In this document: positions 48,820 to 60,222 of the stretch, one piece after another
Layout: each line of letters starts with the position of its first letter
Position numbering within the stretch: position 1 is the first letter of the stretch
Position numbers and translations under genes: made by a program
The notes under the pieces: generated by a model
What the model saw: the letters and a program-made list of their open reading frames with translations, nothing else
Database searches by the model: none
Told to the model about the DNA's origin: nothing
Source of the DNA: Thamnidium elegans
Taxonomy: Eukaryota; Mucoromycota; Mucoromycetes; Mucorales; Mucoraceae
Reading direction: 5' to 3'
DNA length: 64,000 nucleotides
NCBI GenBank assembly: GCA_025201345.1
Contig: JAIXMG010000009.1
Coordinates: 1,116,001-1,180,000, forward strand

Positions 48820-49405
48820 AAAAAAAACTATGTAATAGTTTTTTTAAACAAAGTTTAAAAAAAAAACCCAAATGTCAAACCCAAAAGAAAATTTTTTGGT
48901 TGGCTCGTGGTGTTCTCATCCAATCATGCATTGGACTGAACAAGAAAAAATTAAGAGATAAGATTCCTCCGTTAACCCAGTTAGAATGAATTCATCGAAA
49001 ACCGACTTGTTTACAAATTCTGTGTAATTTTTTTTTTTTAAATAACTTAGTTTTCCTATTCTGGCAGATCAGATCTTTTTTCTTAAAAAAAATGGGAACA
49101 TTGTCATTTTTTTTTTTTTTTAATTATACTCTCCCTTCTCTTTTTACGTAATAGTTATCTTGCGGCAAAAATGACGCTATCTTCTTTTTCATCATACATC
49201 TTCTATCAAGGTAAGAAAGGCTAGACCTTATAAAAAAAAAGAAAGTTGAGAACCCAAATCAAGCTCATTTAAAAGCTCATTTAAAAACTCATTTTGGTAA
49301 CTAAGTGACTGCCTTGCGAGTAAAAAAAAAAAGGATCATTTTTTTATGTCTTGCTTTTTTTTTTGGAGGGGGGGGTGTTTAGACATCATTTTGACATAAA
49401 ACACC
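48772..49405. other. Divergent promoter region, Ato-family gene and TFB2
   Basis: 634 bp, AT-rich, with poly-A at about 48789-48816 and a G8 run near 49368. No coding signal is seen. Confidence 0.4.
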
Positions 49406-51194
49406 ATGTCTGTAGATAACTTTAAGACTAATATCTATGAGTACCTGGAAACCTTACCCACGTTTACGTTTATGCGGCTTTTTGAAAAGCCAGCAACATG
49501 TTTAGCCATCTTTAGGTACACACAACTTTTTTTTTCTTATTAAAAAAGATTTTTTGTTTATTTTTATAATATACGCGATAGATTATTACCAAGTTTAGGT
49601 AGACAAATCGTCATGTCTTTGTTGTACGTCGAGATGCCTATGCCAATTAATGATCTTCAAACGTGGTTTAATAAAGATGCACAAAAGTAAAAATATATTT
49701 TGACGGAAAAAAAAAAGAAAAAAAAGAAAAAAAAAATTGGCATCTAATATGTATGTTATATAGAAAGTTACAAGAGTCTTTACAAAAGCTATCTAGGCTT
49801 CGCATTTTGGAACAGAAGGAACAAGTTCTGGTTATGAATGAAACGTTTAGAAGCGAGTTTAAAAATGCACTTACGGGAGGGTAAATAGATAACTAGAGAA
49901 ATAAGGATAAATCGAGACTTATTATATATAGTGGTATGCAACAATCATTTGGATTACCGTGTTCGACACCAGATAAACATGCTGTAGATATTGGGTTTTT
50001 AGATCATTATGCGACTACGCAGTGGGAAGCCATTCTTCATTATATGGTCGGTACTTCACTTACCAAAAAACCTAGTCGAGGTGTATTGAATTTATTAGAG
50101 AGAAGTAAACTTATGCAGAGCAGGTAAATTCTTTGTTGTTGCAAATTAAAAAAAAAAAAAAAGTTACTTATGTTTATAATGTATAGTGGTGAAACAGGAC
50201 AATTGCAAATCACAAACAAAGGCTTCCAGTTTCTTTTACAAGATGTCAATACTCAAGTGTGGGCATTTTTATTACAGTATTTAGATATGGCCGAAGTTTT
50301 ACAAATGGATCTTGTGGAAGTGTTGAATTTTCTTTTTCAACTTGGGTCTTTAGAATTAGGAGAGGTAAAAAAAAAAAAATGTCAACTAGATTTTAGAGCG
50401 GTGGCTGATATATTGTATAGAATTATTCTGTCGAGACATTAACACAAACTCAACTTCAAATGTTGGAAGATTTAAGAGATTACGGCATTGTATACCAGAG
50501 AAAGGTAAAACAAAAAAAGAAAACAAAAAAAGAAAACAAAAAAAGAAAAAAAAATGTTATTGAATGCTATATAGAAAGTATCCAAGCGATATTATCCGAC
50601 TCGATTAGCCACTACATTAACATCAGGAAATGCGGCACTTGCAGGAGTTACAATTAAACATAGTAACGAAGTAGAACCTGCTCGTGCGGAAGTAACTACG
50701 GATGTAGGACAAGTAGATCAAGGATTTGTTATTTTAGAAACAAATTATAAACTTTATGCGTACACTGGTAAAAAAAAAAAAAAAAAAAAAAAGTTATATT
50801 GTATATATTTGGGGGTTATAACAATTTTTTTTTTAGATTCACCACTTCAAATTGCAGTATTGAATTTATTTGTACAACTTCAATCTCGATTTAGAAATAT
50901 GGTAACAGGTGTCATTACAAGAGATAGTATTCGAAATGCTTTAATAAAGGGCATTACTGCAGAACAAATCATTTATTATATGCAATCACATGCGCATTCG
51001 CAAATGCGAAAAAAGGTAAAAATTGTTTATAAATTATTTTTTTTCGCGGAAACTAAAAAAAAAAATTATGCTGTAGATACCACTTTTACCATTGACTGTA
51101 ATAGATCAAATTAGATTATGGGAAATGGAAAGAAATCGTTTAAAGCCTACACCATGTAAGAATACTGAAAAAGAAATTGAAAGTTATTATATTT

Positions 51195-51228
<34 letters not shown>

Positions 51229-51456
51229 GCCTAGCTTATCTTTACCATGAGTTCAATGTACAAGCAGACTTTGATGCTGCTGAAAAGTATGCAAAAGATC
51301 TTGGTGTATTGTTATGGTCTAGTTCAACTAAGCGTACCATGGTTATCTCTGAAGCGTAAGTAAATTGGATATTTATTTTAACTGATACTGACTATATATA
51401 TTAGTGGTCATGATAATGTTAAAGGTTTCGTTAAAAGAAGATTGCTTCGAAATTAA
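49406..51456 (+). CDS. TFB2: TFIIH core subunit Tfb2 (p52)
   Basis: Eleven exons: 49406-49515, 49582-49686, 49764-49880, 49932-50123, 50187-50364, 50421-50504, 50575-50767, 50837-51015, 51077-51155, 51235-51355, 51405-51456; 469 aa, the usual size. Tfb2 anchors and stimulates the XPB helicase (Ssl2) in TFIIH for transcription initiation and nucleotide-excision repair. Visible blocks are [100 protein letters not shown] with [16 protein letters not shown], and the C-terminal [13 protein letters not shown]. Helical winged folds fill the middle, and the C terminus holds the XPB-binding clutch. Exon 6's acceptor has an upstream alternative AG, but the model given keeps frame and family length. Confidence 0.95.
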
Positions 51457-52558
51457 TTTTTTTTTTTTTGATTTGGTATTGTATGGTTATTTCTGACACA
51501 AATTGTAAATATATATTCAAAGAATAAACTGTCATTCCTTTTTTTTTTTTTTACGGTGTTAGTGGGAAAAAAAGGATTTCTGCCTTTTAAAATAAAGTTT
51601 TAAGGAAACTTTCACGGCTAATAAAAAAAAACTAGTTGAAAAATATCCCGATTGATTCTTCGTAAGCTTGAATGCACGTTCATTATGATAACCTTAAATA
51701 ATTCAATCATTATCTACCAGGTTTTTATTTATTTATTCAGTGTCATCATTGCAATGAATATTTCAAGTGACAGAGTATATACATATACACACACTTATTG
51801 AGTTGTTATGATTATCCAATAAAAAGCTCGGTTTATGTTGGAACCAGTGTTATATACTCAATTTTTCCTGTGGATCTACTGTTTTTTTTTTTTGGGAGTG
51901 TAACCTGATTATAAGGTTGTTTGAATTAATGGAGAAATTCCCCGCCCGGAATAACCCTGCACCCAACGCATAAAATCGGGGGAACGGTAGATGTGTGTTC
52001 AGTACAACGGTTGTTTTCGGTATATATCGAGTTAGAAGTATAGGAAAAAGTTAGTGATAATACATTTGATAATCAATTAATATGTATAATTAAACTCAAA
52101 GTGTAGAAGTCGGAGAATTTGAAAATATAATTTTCTGTCCTGAAAATGTCCCTTTTAATAAATACCTTTTTTAGCATTAGTTTATAAATTACAAGAAGTG
52201 TTTTTTTTTTGTGGGGTATTTGAGTATATTGGTAGCAATTAGGTTAAATGTCCGTACAAATAGAACTGCGAATTAAAATTCTTTTTTCCCCACATTTTAA
52301 AACAAGTAAACTAAAATGACTACGATAATATGTTGTTATTATACCCATTTTTTTTTCTTTTGGCGCGGTAAATACAATGATAAATGTATGAAAAGGTTGG
52401 GTGCCAGTTTCCCGCTTTTTTTTTTTTCTTTTTTCAATTAAATGTTTACTGGTCCAGTTGTTTTTAAGCCCTGGGAAATGTTTGACATTCTCCCAGATTT
52501 AGACTTCCGCAAAACTTTTTTTTTTTTTATATATATAATGTTCTTCTTTTTTCTTCTT

Positions 52559-52590
<32 letters not shown>

Positions 52591-52623
52591 CTTCTTTATG
52601 ATTAAAAAACCAACCTATTATAT
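51457..52623. other. Intergenic region upstream of the WRKY-like gene, ending in a (CT)n tract
   Basis: Mostly AT-rich with no gene. Just before the next start the plus strand is pyrimidine-rich, with an uninterrupted (TC)n run at 52561-52585, likely leader or core promoter. A 61-codon open frame (52442-52627) overlaps the next start by 4 bases; it looks like pyrimidine-tract translation, or at most a uORF. Confidence 0.5.
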
Positions 52624-53837
52624 ATGAATATTAAAACCATCACATCGCCGAAATCTTACAGCAATAGCTATTTAAATGTTTGCCCTTCAGACGAAGCGGG
52701 CCTGTTGAAATATTCTTCTTCACCACCCACATCACGATTAGCGGGTAAACCATCACCTGTCAGATCACCATCACCTTTTATGATGTACGCTAATAATAAC
52801 AACAGTTTGCAACCGTCACATCAAGAAAGTAGTGATAGTGATCTGCAATCTGTAGTTTCGAAATATCATGCAAACCCGGAGCTATTGAAACTCATCCTCA
52901 CTAGCAAAGTGGAAGAAGATAAACGTAGAACGGAAGAAGCTAAATTGAAAGCAAAAGAGCTTGATCTCTATTTTCAAAAGCAATACGAATATCAACAAGA
53001 AACGACGACCAATCGGAAAAGTGTATTGTTTCCAAAGGAACCAGAACTTGTTGAACGACGTAGGCGGTCTTCGTGCAGTAGCACAAGTAGTAATGGTAGT
53101 ACAACAGTAAATACAATAGGTGCGGTTGATTCGATTCACCGAAGAATCGCACCCTATTCGATCCCAAGGCCAATTGCTACTCATCAGAGTACTCTGCCTC
53201 GCCGTAATTCTTCCGTTTCGACTGCTTTATTTTCGATTAATAAATTATCTATAAATTCTGCTAATAATCAACAACAAAAACTTGCTATGGCTTCATCAGC
53301 GCCTTCTACAACAAGTCAATATTTACATTCACAAAGGTAAAAAAAAAAAAATGATCTCACATGACTTTTTTTAATTTTCTTTTTTGTCAATAAAAGTAGT
53401 ACTACTCGTTCATCATCAGATAGTAAAATAATCTCACCCGTCATCAAGACATCACGTAGAAGAAGGTCAATGCAAGCTATAACCAAAATTGTTGAAACAA
53501 CAGAATTCCCATATGATGATGGCCACTTTTGGAAAAATAATGGTAACACAGTGCAAAAGAAGACAGGTTGTAAGAGTGTTTATTATAAGTGTGCCAATAG
53601 CTGCAAGGTAAAAAAAAAAAAAAAAATCGGATGAATTCGGATACCCGTCCTTTTCCGAACATATGAAATTCATGTCCTCCCACCCCCACTATTTTTTTTT
53701 TGTGCTAACTAAGTTGTTTTTAGGGTTGTCCTGTCAATAAGACAGTTGTTGAACAATTGGATGGTAGTTTTATGATCAAATATAGAGGAGATCATATAAT
53801 TGAATGTTCTCAAGTTGAACATATTAGAGATTTGTAA
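52624..53837 (+). CDS. WRKY-like zinc-finger protein (WRKY-GCM1 superfamily)
   Basis: Exons: 52624-53336, 53397-53607, 53724-53837; 345 aa. A Ser/Pro-rich N-terminal 235 residues holds a charged coiled segment (VEEDKRRTEEAKLKAKELDL) and a basic RRRRSS cluster. A second basic patch, SRRRRS (257-262), precedes the finger and may be a nuclear signal. Residues about 278-336 align with the plant WRKY domain: DDGHFWKNNG, KKTGCKSVYYKC, GCPVNKTVVEQ, then IKYRGDH. The WRKYGQK heptad reads WKNNGNT (283-289). Likely zinc ligands are Cys303, Cys310 and His332; the expected second His (HxH) is Ile334, leaving Cys336 or Cys307 as substitute. It probably binds DNA in the nucleus, though its base contacts would differ from W-box reading. 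FLYWCH or other WRKY-GCM1 kin are alternatives. An intron splits the finger after Lys308. Confidence 0.8.
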
Positions 53838-53854
53838 ATAAGAATAACTGTAAC

Positions 53855-53888
53855 AATAACAATAATAATAATAATAATAATAATAATA
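53855..53888. repeat. (AAT)n microsatellite in the 3' flank of the WRKY-like gene
   Basis: About eleven AAT/AAC triplets begin some 18 bp after the WRKY-like stop codon, followed by a (CA)n and (TA)n tract to about 53942. It probably lies in the 3' untranslated region. Confidence 0.8.
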
Positions 53889-54083
53889 CTGCTTAATTTG
53901 TTTGAATACCCTAATACACACACACACACATATATATATATAAAAAGTGGTTCGTTTTATTGTATTACCTAATGCAGGAAAAAAAAAATTTTTTTTTTGT
54001 ATAAATAGCCCAAGACTTTATTTCTTTCCCTCCTTTGTTCTTTCCCTTTCCCATTTTTTAATAATAATACTCATAAAAAAAAA

Positions 54084-54395
54084 ATGGTATTATCATTCGC
54101 TCTTCCAAGATTTTCAGGCTCTACATTAGAACCTTCATCGGAGCCAATTATGCTTTATGAACCACAATATTACCAAAAAGGAGCAGGAAGAGCGACACAT
54201 ATTAAATTAATTCCTACAAGACCTACAGCGGCATTGAAGCGTAATTCAAAGCCTCCTCATATAACTATCCCTATACCCAAATTTGATGAAATGTATGTGG
54301 ATGATGAAGAGTTTTCTGCTTGGTCCTATGAAGAAGATAATAACTCTTCAATGTTATGGGACTCAATGTCATCCGCTAGTTACACACCATTGTAA
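54084..54395 (+). CDS. Small hypothetical protein with acidic C terminus, 103 aa
   Basis: Single-exon ORF with a good context, ATGG after an A-run. The product is basic in the middle (RATHIKLIPTRPTAALKRNS) and acidic and aromatic at the end (EMYVDDEEFSAWSYEEDN). There is no signal peptide or membrane segment. I recognise no family. Codon use resembles neighbouring genes, the start is preceded by a pyrimidine-rich leader like theirs, and no overlapping gene explains the ORF. It lies 246 bp after the WRKY-like gene on the same strand, so it could be an extra 3' exon of that gene, though the WRKY-like ORF already ends cleanly. The acidic tail might be an activation or protein-binding motif (guess). 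Confidence 0.5.
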   Translation: MVLSFALPRFSGSTLEPSSEPIMLYEPQYYQKGAGRATHIKLIPTRPTAALKRNSKPPHITIPIPKFDEMYVDDEEFSAWSYEEDNNSSMLWDSMSSASYTPL

Positions 54396-56323
54396 AATAT
54401 AACTGGTCGGAATAACAAGAAACTTTATATTTTTTCTCACGATCATCATCTACAAGCAGAATTAAAAACTACCAGCATTAATATATATTATTTTTTTTTT
54501 TTTACATCCCCGCACAATAAAAAGAATATAACTCTATTATTGTTCTTTTTTTTTTGGCGTGTCCATCTGTATTTTTTTTTTCTAAGCAGTCGAATGACTT
54601 TACAGTTATCTATATTATAGTGAGTTTCGGGAATATCAAGCGCAACCTATGAGAAACTAAATAGATTAGCCTTTTTTTTCTAACTATTTTCCCAAAGTAA
54701 CTTTTACCTGGGACCTGTTGGTGCGGAAGTTCCCTAGTACATATCTCTTTATTATTTAAATAGTGATACAAATCTTTTTTTTTTCTTTTGATTTCTTCGC
54801 ACCTCATTATCAAAAGATAGGTTTTTGACCCATCATCTTAAATTCGTATCACGTATTAATTAAAGTTTGTCGTAAATAGCAGTTAAAAAGTAGCCATTGT
54901 TCTCAAAGCACCGACAAAAATAAATAAGCAGGTTCTGATACGAACATGTACATATCTCTCTCTCTCTCTCTCTTTTCTATCGTTTGGTGTAGTTCCGTCT
55001 TCAATGAATATAACGTGGTACAAATACAGGGTGAGTAGACCCCTCGTTATCTATTTAACAAAAAGATGGAGTGATTCTTTTTTTTTTTTATTATCTAGCA
55101 CTAAAAGAGAAGGGAAGGGGGGGGGGCATCGCTCGTAATGATCGTAAGAATTAGGGATCTATTTATTTATTTGTATTCTAAAGTGGAAGGTTCCGATAGC
55201 AGGCTTTACTAGTACCAGGACTAGACCTAAAAAAAAAATATGAGTATACCAGAGATTTAATTCACTTTCAACAACTTTGTAACAATATATACTATCTGAC
55301 AACATTATTTCCACACACCCCTCTCACCTGATTACGTCCTGTTTTATTCAAGGTATGTGTGATAGATAGGGTGCTAGGCTTTTCCTATACCGCGCTTTAC
55401 CCATGACAAATCTTTCAAATGTGTTTCCAAAGACACTAATGCGTTTATGCATACGTCACTCTACCATTCTGTTAATAGTTTATATTTAAATTTTTGAATA
55501 ATCCATGAAAAAAAAAAATGTCTCGGGAATTGACGTAGGTTACTTGAGGGGGGGGGGGCGAACATGACTCTCTCCAATAAGAGAAACCGTGAAAAAAAAG
55601 ATACAAGCAACACCGGTTTTATTGGTGCTTTTCCTTTTTCAAACTTAAACAAGTGTTTCGTAAATAAGAAACTTGAGAGTAGTCATTAAAAAGTATGATT
55701 ATAATTTAACTGTCAAACTGAAAAAAAAAAACTTGTTTTGAACATGTGAGGGCCACGACAAATACACGCTTTTGTTGTAAAAAGAGATCGCGTTTCTTAC
55801 ATGTGATCTCGTCAACTAGAGATAAGCATAGAGCGCTTTTAATTGTCAATAACGTGTTTCATTAAAGAAGTCATTATTTGTTAGTGTAAAGAGGTTGTTT
55901 CATGTTTTTCTTTTTTTTTCTCTCATTTTCTATTGTACGTCCAATGAAGAATATTCTTATTTGTATCGTGCATAAGCCTTTACCTATATTTATTTGACCT
56001 TCTTTAATTTATCTCGTATAAGCTGAATCTTTTGGGGGAGACATATTTAGAATTTATTGTGCATAAAAAAGTGTTGATGCTCTGTCCGATTATGGTGTCA
56101 TCCTTAAATATGAGCAGATGACTCTTGAGAATGAGATATATTTTTTTTTCCTTAGCGGTAAGACATAGATAGAAAAGATGGCTAATATAACTATAGTTTT
56201 TTTTTTCTGAAAACAACATATATGATAAATAATTTTATTACAGAATATATATATACATATATAAAAAAAAAATAAAGGCAAGATATACAGAAAGGTGAAA
56301 TCTATTGGCTCCGTATATTAAGT
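54396..56323. other. 1.9-kb intergenic region, no gene seen
   Basis: AT-rich with many homopolymers, a (CT)n tract at about 54956-54972, and G-runs at about 55118-55126 and 55549-55558. It is the 3' flank of both neighbours, so it is unusually long for a convergent gap here. No coding signal. Confidence 0.5.
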
Positions 56324-56615
56324 TTACTTTTTACGTTCAAAGTAAGGTGAATTGTTCATAAAAGTTACGCTGGAATCAACAACCCATTCACCAATATCAA
56401 GGTATTTGTTGACATATTTACGTACATCCTCGTTTTCGATTTGACTTGTTGCAGGTCTAATGTTAAAAAGAAAAAAAAAAGAGAGAATGAGATGAACGTG
56501 TTTTAAAATATGTAAAAGTATAACTTTACTGTAATCCCGAATTTCTCTTAACACCAGCAAGAACTGCAGAAATAAGAACAGCATCTGCTGTGAAATGGAA
56601 CAAGCGACCCCACAT
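56324..56615 (-). CDS. DUF1748 small mitochondrial-type protein
   Basis: Exons (minus): 56615-56530 and 56456-56324; 72 aa. It matches the fungal DUF1748 family: MWGRLFHFTADAVLISAVLA, then GVKRNSG, a middle segment with YVNKYLDIGEWVVDSSV, and the C-terminal PYFERKK. One hydrophobic helix lies near the N terminus. Yeast members (TMH11, MIN8) are tiny mitochondrial membrane proteins of poorly known function. The length is normal for the family. The single intron interrupts the sequence just after the membrane helix, in phase 2. The gene is too small to be called from one exon alone; splicing plus family conservation support it. Confidence 0.88.
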
Positions 56616-57581
56616 GGTATTGAAAGTATAAAGTAATAAATAACCCTTCTTTTTTTTTTATTATTATTATTTCAAAGCTGGGAGATCCAAAATATACTTT
56701 GAACAGCAGTCAATTAAAAAATAATTTGATAAAAATTATTTTTTAATATGCACTGCCAATGCACATAAGGAAGGTAGCAGTTTTAACAGTGAATGAAGAA
56801 GTGATTTCGTTAAACAAAATTGTTGTTAAGCCAGAGATGTCAATAAAAGTTAACGCAGAAAGGGTCTTCCCTTTATATCGAACAGTGGACGGGATAATTA
56901 GATAATTTATCAGAAAGTGTCCCAGTATTTGCCGACTATGTAAAAGACCTGCACTATTCTTCTTATAAATACAGACAGGTTTTCTGTTGTAATTAGATAT
57001 CTACGCTCCTTTCTACATTACTAGTCCCTTTCCTCTCTTTCTTCGCTCAGTCATCCACAAGTCCTTTTTAGTATCGCTTCGGATGGCCAAATTAAAAGTA
57101 TACATGTACATAGGGTCTGCAAGGATATACAGTAACAACTGCCGTAAATTAAAATATTTTTATACTTGGATACACAAATCAAACTTTAATACAGAACATT
57201 GGCTTGTTTACAGTTAGACATACTTCTACGCATGTATACTTTCACCACTTACACCGCTTACCACTTATGCCACTTACACCACCAACTGTTCCGACCATGT
57301 TATCGCTCGTGTCTACCGCAATATGCGTCTCCTTCACCGGACGACAAGCTTAAATTATTCGTTTCCTTCATTCGGTCTCTTCATTCTGTCTACCTCTTCA
57401 TTCTGTCTGTCCCTTTTGCTATTTTTATTTTCTACTAATTTTTCGGACTATTCCCCACCCCTCAAAAAGTGACGAATACAAGTGTACCATTTTCCCTTCC
57501 ACCTTGGAAATAAAGCAGTACTTTTTTTTCCCGTTACTTTTTTTTTTTTTTTTTTTCCTTTCATTTTTTTTTCTCTAAAAT
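56616..57581. other. Divergent promoter region, DUF1748 gene and NASP-like gene
   Basis: Contains a perfect 15-bp inverted repeat with 5-nt loop (56713-56747) and, at about 57238-57290, imperfect CCACTTACACC repeats. One such repeat, ACTTACACCACCA, resembles part of the inverted-repeat arm at 55-107. The stretch before 57582 is pyrimidine-rich leader. Confidence 0.45.
56713..56747. repeat. Perfect AT-only inverted repeat (15-bp arms, 5-nt loop)
   Basis: ATTAAAAAATAATTT (56713-56727) is followed by GATAA and its exact reverse complement (56733-56747). It sits about 100 bp upstream of the DUF1748 start on that gene's side. It could be a cruciform-prone promoter element, or simply AT-rich chance; a terminator role is not expected in this organism. 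Confidence 0.6.
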
Positions 57582-58905
57582 ATGTCAGACAAAGAACAAA
57601 AGGCTAAAACTCTTTACGAAGAAGGAAAACTTGCCTTCTCAAAGGGAGAATATAGTTCTAGTATCGCTAAACTTGGAGAGGCTTGTCAATTATTGTAAGT
57701 TGACACTCTAAAAACTGAAAAAAAAGTTTTTTTTTTTTTTTTTTCGTTAACCAATTGTTTTTATTAAAGAGACGAACTTAATGGCGTCCTTGCTCCTGCT
57801 AATGGTGATGCTTTCTTTCTCTATGGTGAAGCTTTACTTCAGTATGCTATTCAACAAAATACTGTGCTTGGTCAATCAGCCCAAGCTTCTGCAGAAGCCG
57901 TTGAAGAACAACAAGAGATTGAAAAGGAAGAACAAGGTAGTTCACAGCACACAAAAAAAAAAAAAGAAGCGTGTAAAAAAAAAAAAAACTTACAAAAATT
58001 ATTTGTTCTAGTTGAATCTAGTAATCCTTTATTCCAGTTAGGTGCTATGCCAGATTTTACCACCAAGGTCGAAACTGCAGTTGAAGAAGAAGATGATGAT
58101 GCAGAGGAAGCAGAGGAAGCAGAGGCATCAGATGATGATTTTGAAACTGCTTGGGATATTTTAGATATTGCTCGCGTTATTTTTGAAAAGGGAGAAGATA
58201 AAAATACTCAATTGAAGTTGGCAGATGTTCATTTATGCTTGGGTGATGTATCACTTGAAACAGGTAATATAACCTTTTTTTTTTTTTTTCTCTTAAAAAA
58301 AAAATATCTTTAAAACTTATTTCCAATCCCTGTAGAAAAATTCAATGAGGCCTTGACAGATTACGAAAAAGCAATTGAAATTAAAAAATCTGTATTAGAA
58401 GAAGACAACCGAGAATTAGCTGAGGCACATTATAAGTATGCTCTTGCACTTGAATTCTCTTCCGATAAAGCAAATCAAGCTCTTCCTGAATTGCAAAAGG
58501 CTGTTGCCGTTTTAAAAAAGAGAATTGAAACATTAGAGGCTGGTGAGGGTAAAGGAAAAGGAAAGCAAGCATCCGATTTAAGTAAAAAGGCATTGGATGA
58601 AATTGCTGAAATTAAAGAAATTATACCTGATATGGAACTCAAGGTAATATAGCAATCATCGGATAGGGGATACATTAGATTAAAAAGATATATGCAAATA
58701 GATCGAAGAACTTTCCAACAGACAAGCTACTGAAAAGGAAGCAGAAACATTATTAAAAGCTATGTTGGGTATGGGAGATGGCAATAAACCGATGCAAATT
58801 TCAGACGCTACACCAGTTAATGATTTATCTACACTCGTAAAGCGTAAAGTAAAAGAAGTTGTTAAAGAAGAAGAAGCTAAAGATAAAAAGCAAAAATTGG
58901 AGTAA
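57582..58905 (+). CDS. NASP/Sim3/Hif1-type histone H3 chaperone (SHNi-TPR)
   Basis: Exons: 57582-57694, 57770-57936, 58012-58263, 58336-58643, 58702-58905; 347 aa. It is a tetratricopeptide histone chaperone that binds H3 (or CENP-A in fission yeast Sim3) and carries it to the nucleus. TPR1 is KAKTLYEEGKLAFSKGEYSS. TPR2 (GDAFFLYGEALLQYAI) is interrupted by a large acidic insertion (EEEDDDAEEAEEAEASDDDF), the hallmark of this family. TPR3 and TPR4 (ADVHLCLGDVSLE; FNEALTDYEKAIEIKKSVLE with LAEAHYKYALALEFSS) form the SHNi-TPR unit. A C-terminal coiled region (DEIAEIKEIIPDMELKIEE) ends in a basic tail that may carry a nuclear signal (KRKVKEVVKEEEAKDKKQK). All joins are in phase. Confidence 0.93.
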
Positions 58906-59487
58906 AATATATCTTTTTCTAGTGTGTATATATTTTAAACGTGTTCTTTTTTTTTTTTTTTTTTTTTTTATACACATATGTTAAGCATACCGAAATAAAA
59001 AAAGAAATGACATGCAATATCAAATTTGTATGCTCTTATTTATAACATTTGCAGCCATATAAATAAACCTGGGTTTAACGATGACTATCCAGACGTTCCA
59101 AAGAAGTATCGACTTTAACGTGCTTTTTTTTTTTTAAGCGGCTATATCTTTTTTTTTTTTTTAGTAGCACCACTTTGTTGCAAAAGACTATGGTACAGAG
59201 CCTTTGGAGATATGATATAATTCTCGATCAATATTGCTTTTTAATACTACATTTTTTTAATAAAAAAAATTAGTATATAGCGTTATGGTATAACGTAGTA
59301 TATAGCAGAGCCTAACTGAACCGTCTTTATATCAAAAAGAAATGGCTATAGTTTTTCAATGCATCAAAAACAAACATCGGAGTTGTAAACGTTTTGGGCA
59401 GTGGCGGTAGTTTGGCTCAGAGGGTTGATGAAGGAGAGGCAACTGGGAAAACCGAAATTTCCTTCTCTTATATTCCACTTATTAAGC
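58906..59487. other. RPL27 promoter and leader region
   Basis: 582 bp between the NASP-like and RPL27 genes on the same strand, with a poly-T of 22 at about 58948-58969. No coding signal. The less AT-rich patch at about 59394-59450 may be RPL27 leader. Confidence 0.4.
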
Positions 59488-60222
59488 ATGGTTAAATTCA
59501 TCAAAGCCGGAAAGGTAATGCATCAAATCGTTATTAGCAATAGATACGGGATGGATGATAAAGAGAGATAAAATATTAGATGGATGGATGGATTAAAAAA
59601 AAAAAAAAAGAGCAATATAAAAAAAAAGAGGATTTTTTTTTTTTTAGAATGAATTGTAATTCTCATGTCAACATGTTATTATTCATTTCTATAGGTCGTT
59701 GTGATCCTCCAGGGCCGTTATGCTGGCAAGAAGGCCGTTGTCGTTCGTAGTATGTAGATTTAATGTTGTTGAAACGCGCGTTGCTGTTTTAACTAATTCG
59801 TTTTTTTTTAAAAAATAATAGACCATGATGAAGGAACCAAGGATAGACCCTATGGTTATGCCGTCGTCGCTGGTGTCGAACGTTCTCCCCTCAAGGTCAC
59901 CAAGGCCATGGGTAAGAAGAAGACTGCCAAGCGTTCCAAGGTTAAGCCTTTCGTTAAGATTGTCAACTACAACCATATGATGCCCACTCGGTAAGAAAAT
60001 ACATGTATTTTTTTTTCATAATAACCTTTGATACTTATTTTTCTCTTTATAAAAAAAAAAAGTTATGGTTTGGAATTAGAACAAATCAAGGGTACCGTCT
60101 CTGCTGAAACTTTCAAGGAACCTACTCAACGTGAAGATTCCAAGAAGGTCATCAAGAAGCTCTTCGAAGAACGTTATCAAACCGGTAAGAACAAGTGGTT
60201 CTTCAGCAAGCTTAGATTCTAA
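59488..60222 (+). CDS. RPL27: 60S ribosomal protein eL27
   Basis: Exons: 59488-59514, 59695-59749, 59822-59990, 60063-60222; 136 aa, the exact family length. The first exon encodes only nine residues (MVKFIKAGK) before a 180-nt intron, longer than most here, a layout typical of highly expressed ribosomal-protein genes. The KOW-motif segment [19 protein letters not shown] sits at the N terminus. The body ([37 protein letters not shown]) and the C-terminal [11 protein letters not shown] are family-typical. Codons are visibly biased toward C-ending and AAG forms (AAG for Lys, GTC, ATC, ACC), unlike the AT-ending codons of neighbours, consistent with high expression. It acts in the cytosolic large subunit. 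Confidence 0.97.

Noticed and set aside
52442..52627. 61-codon ORF just before the WRKY-like gene
   Set aside because: Its second half is translation of poly-T and (TC)n tract; it could be a uORF but has no protein character.
57199..57438. 79-codon ORF upstream of the NASP-like gene
   Set aside because: It is translation of pyrimidine-rich promoter sequence with imperfect CCACTTACACC repeats; no family and no splice links.
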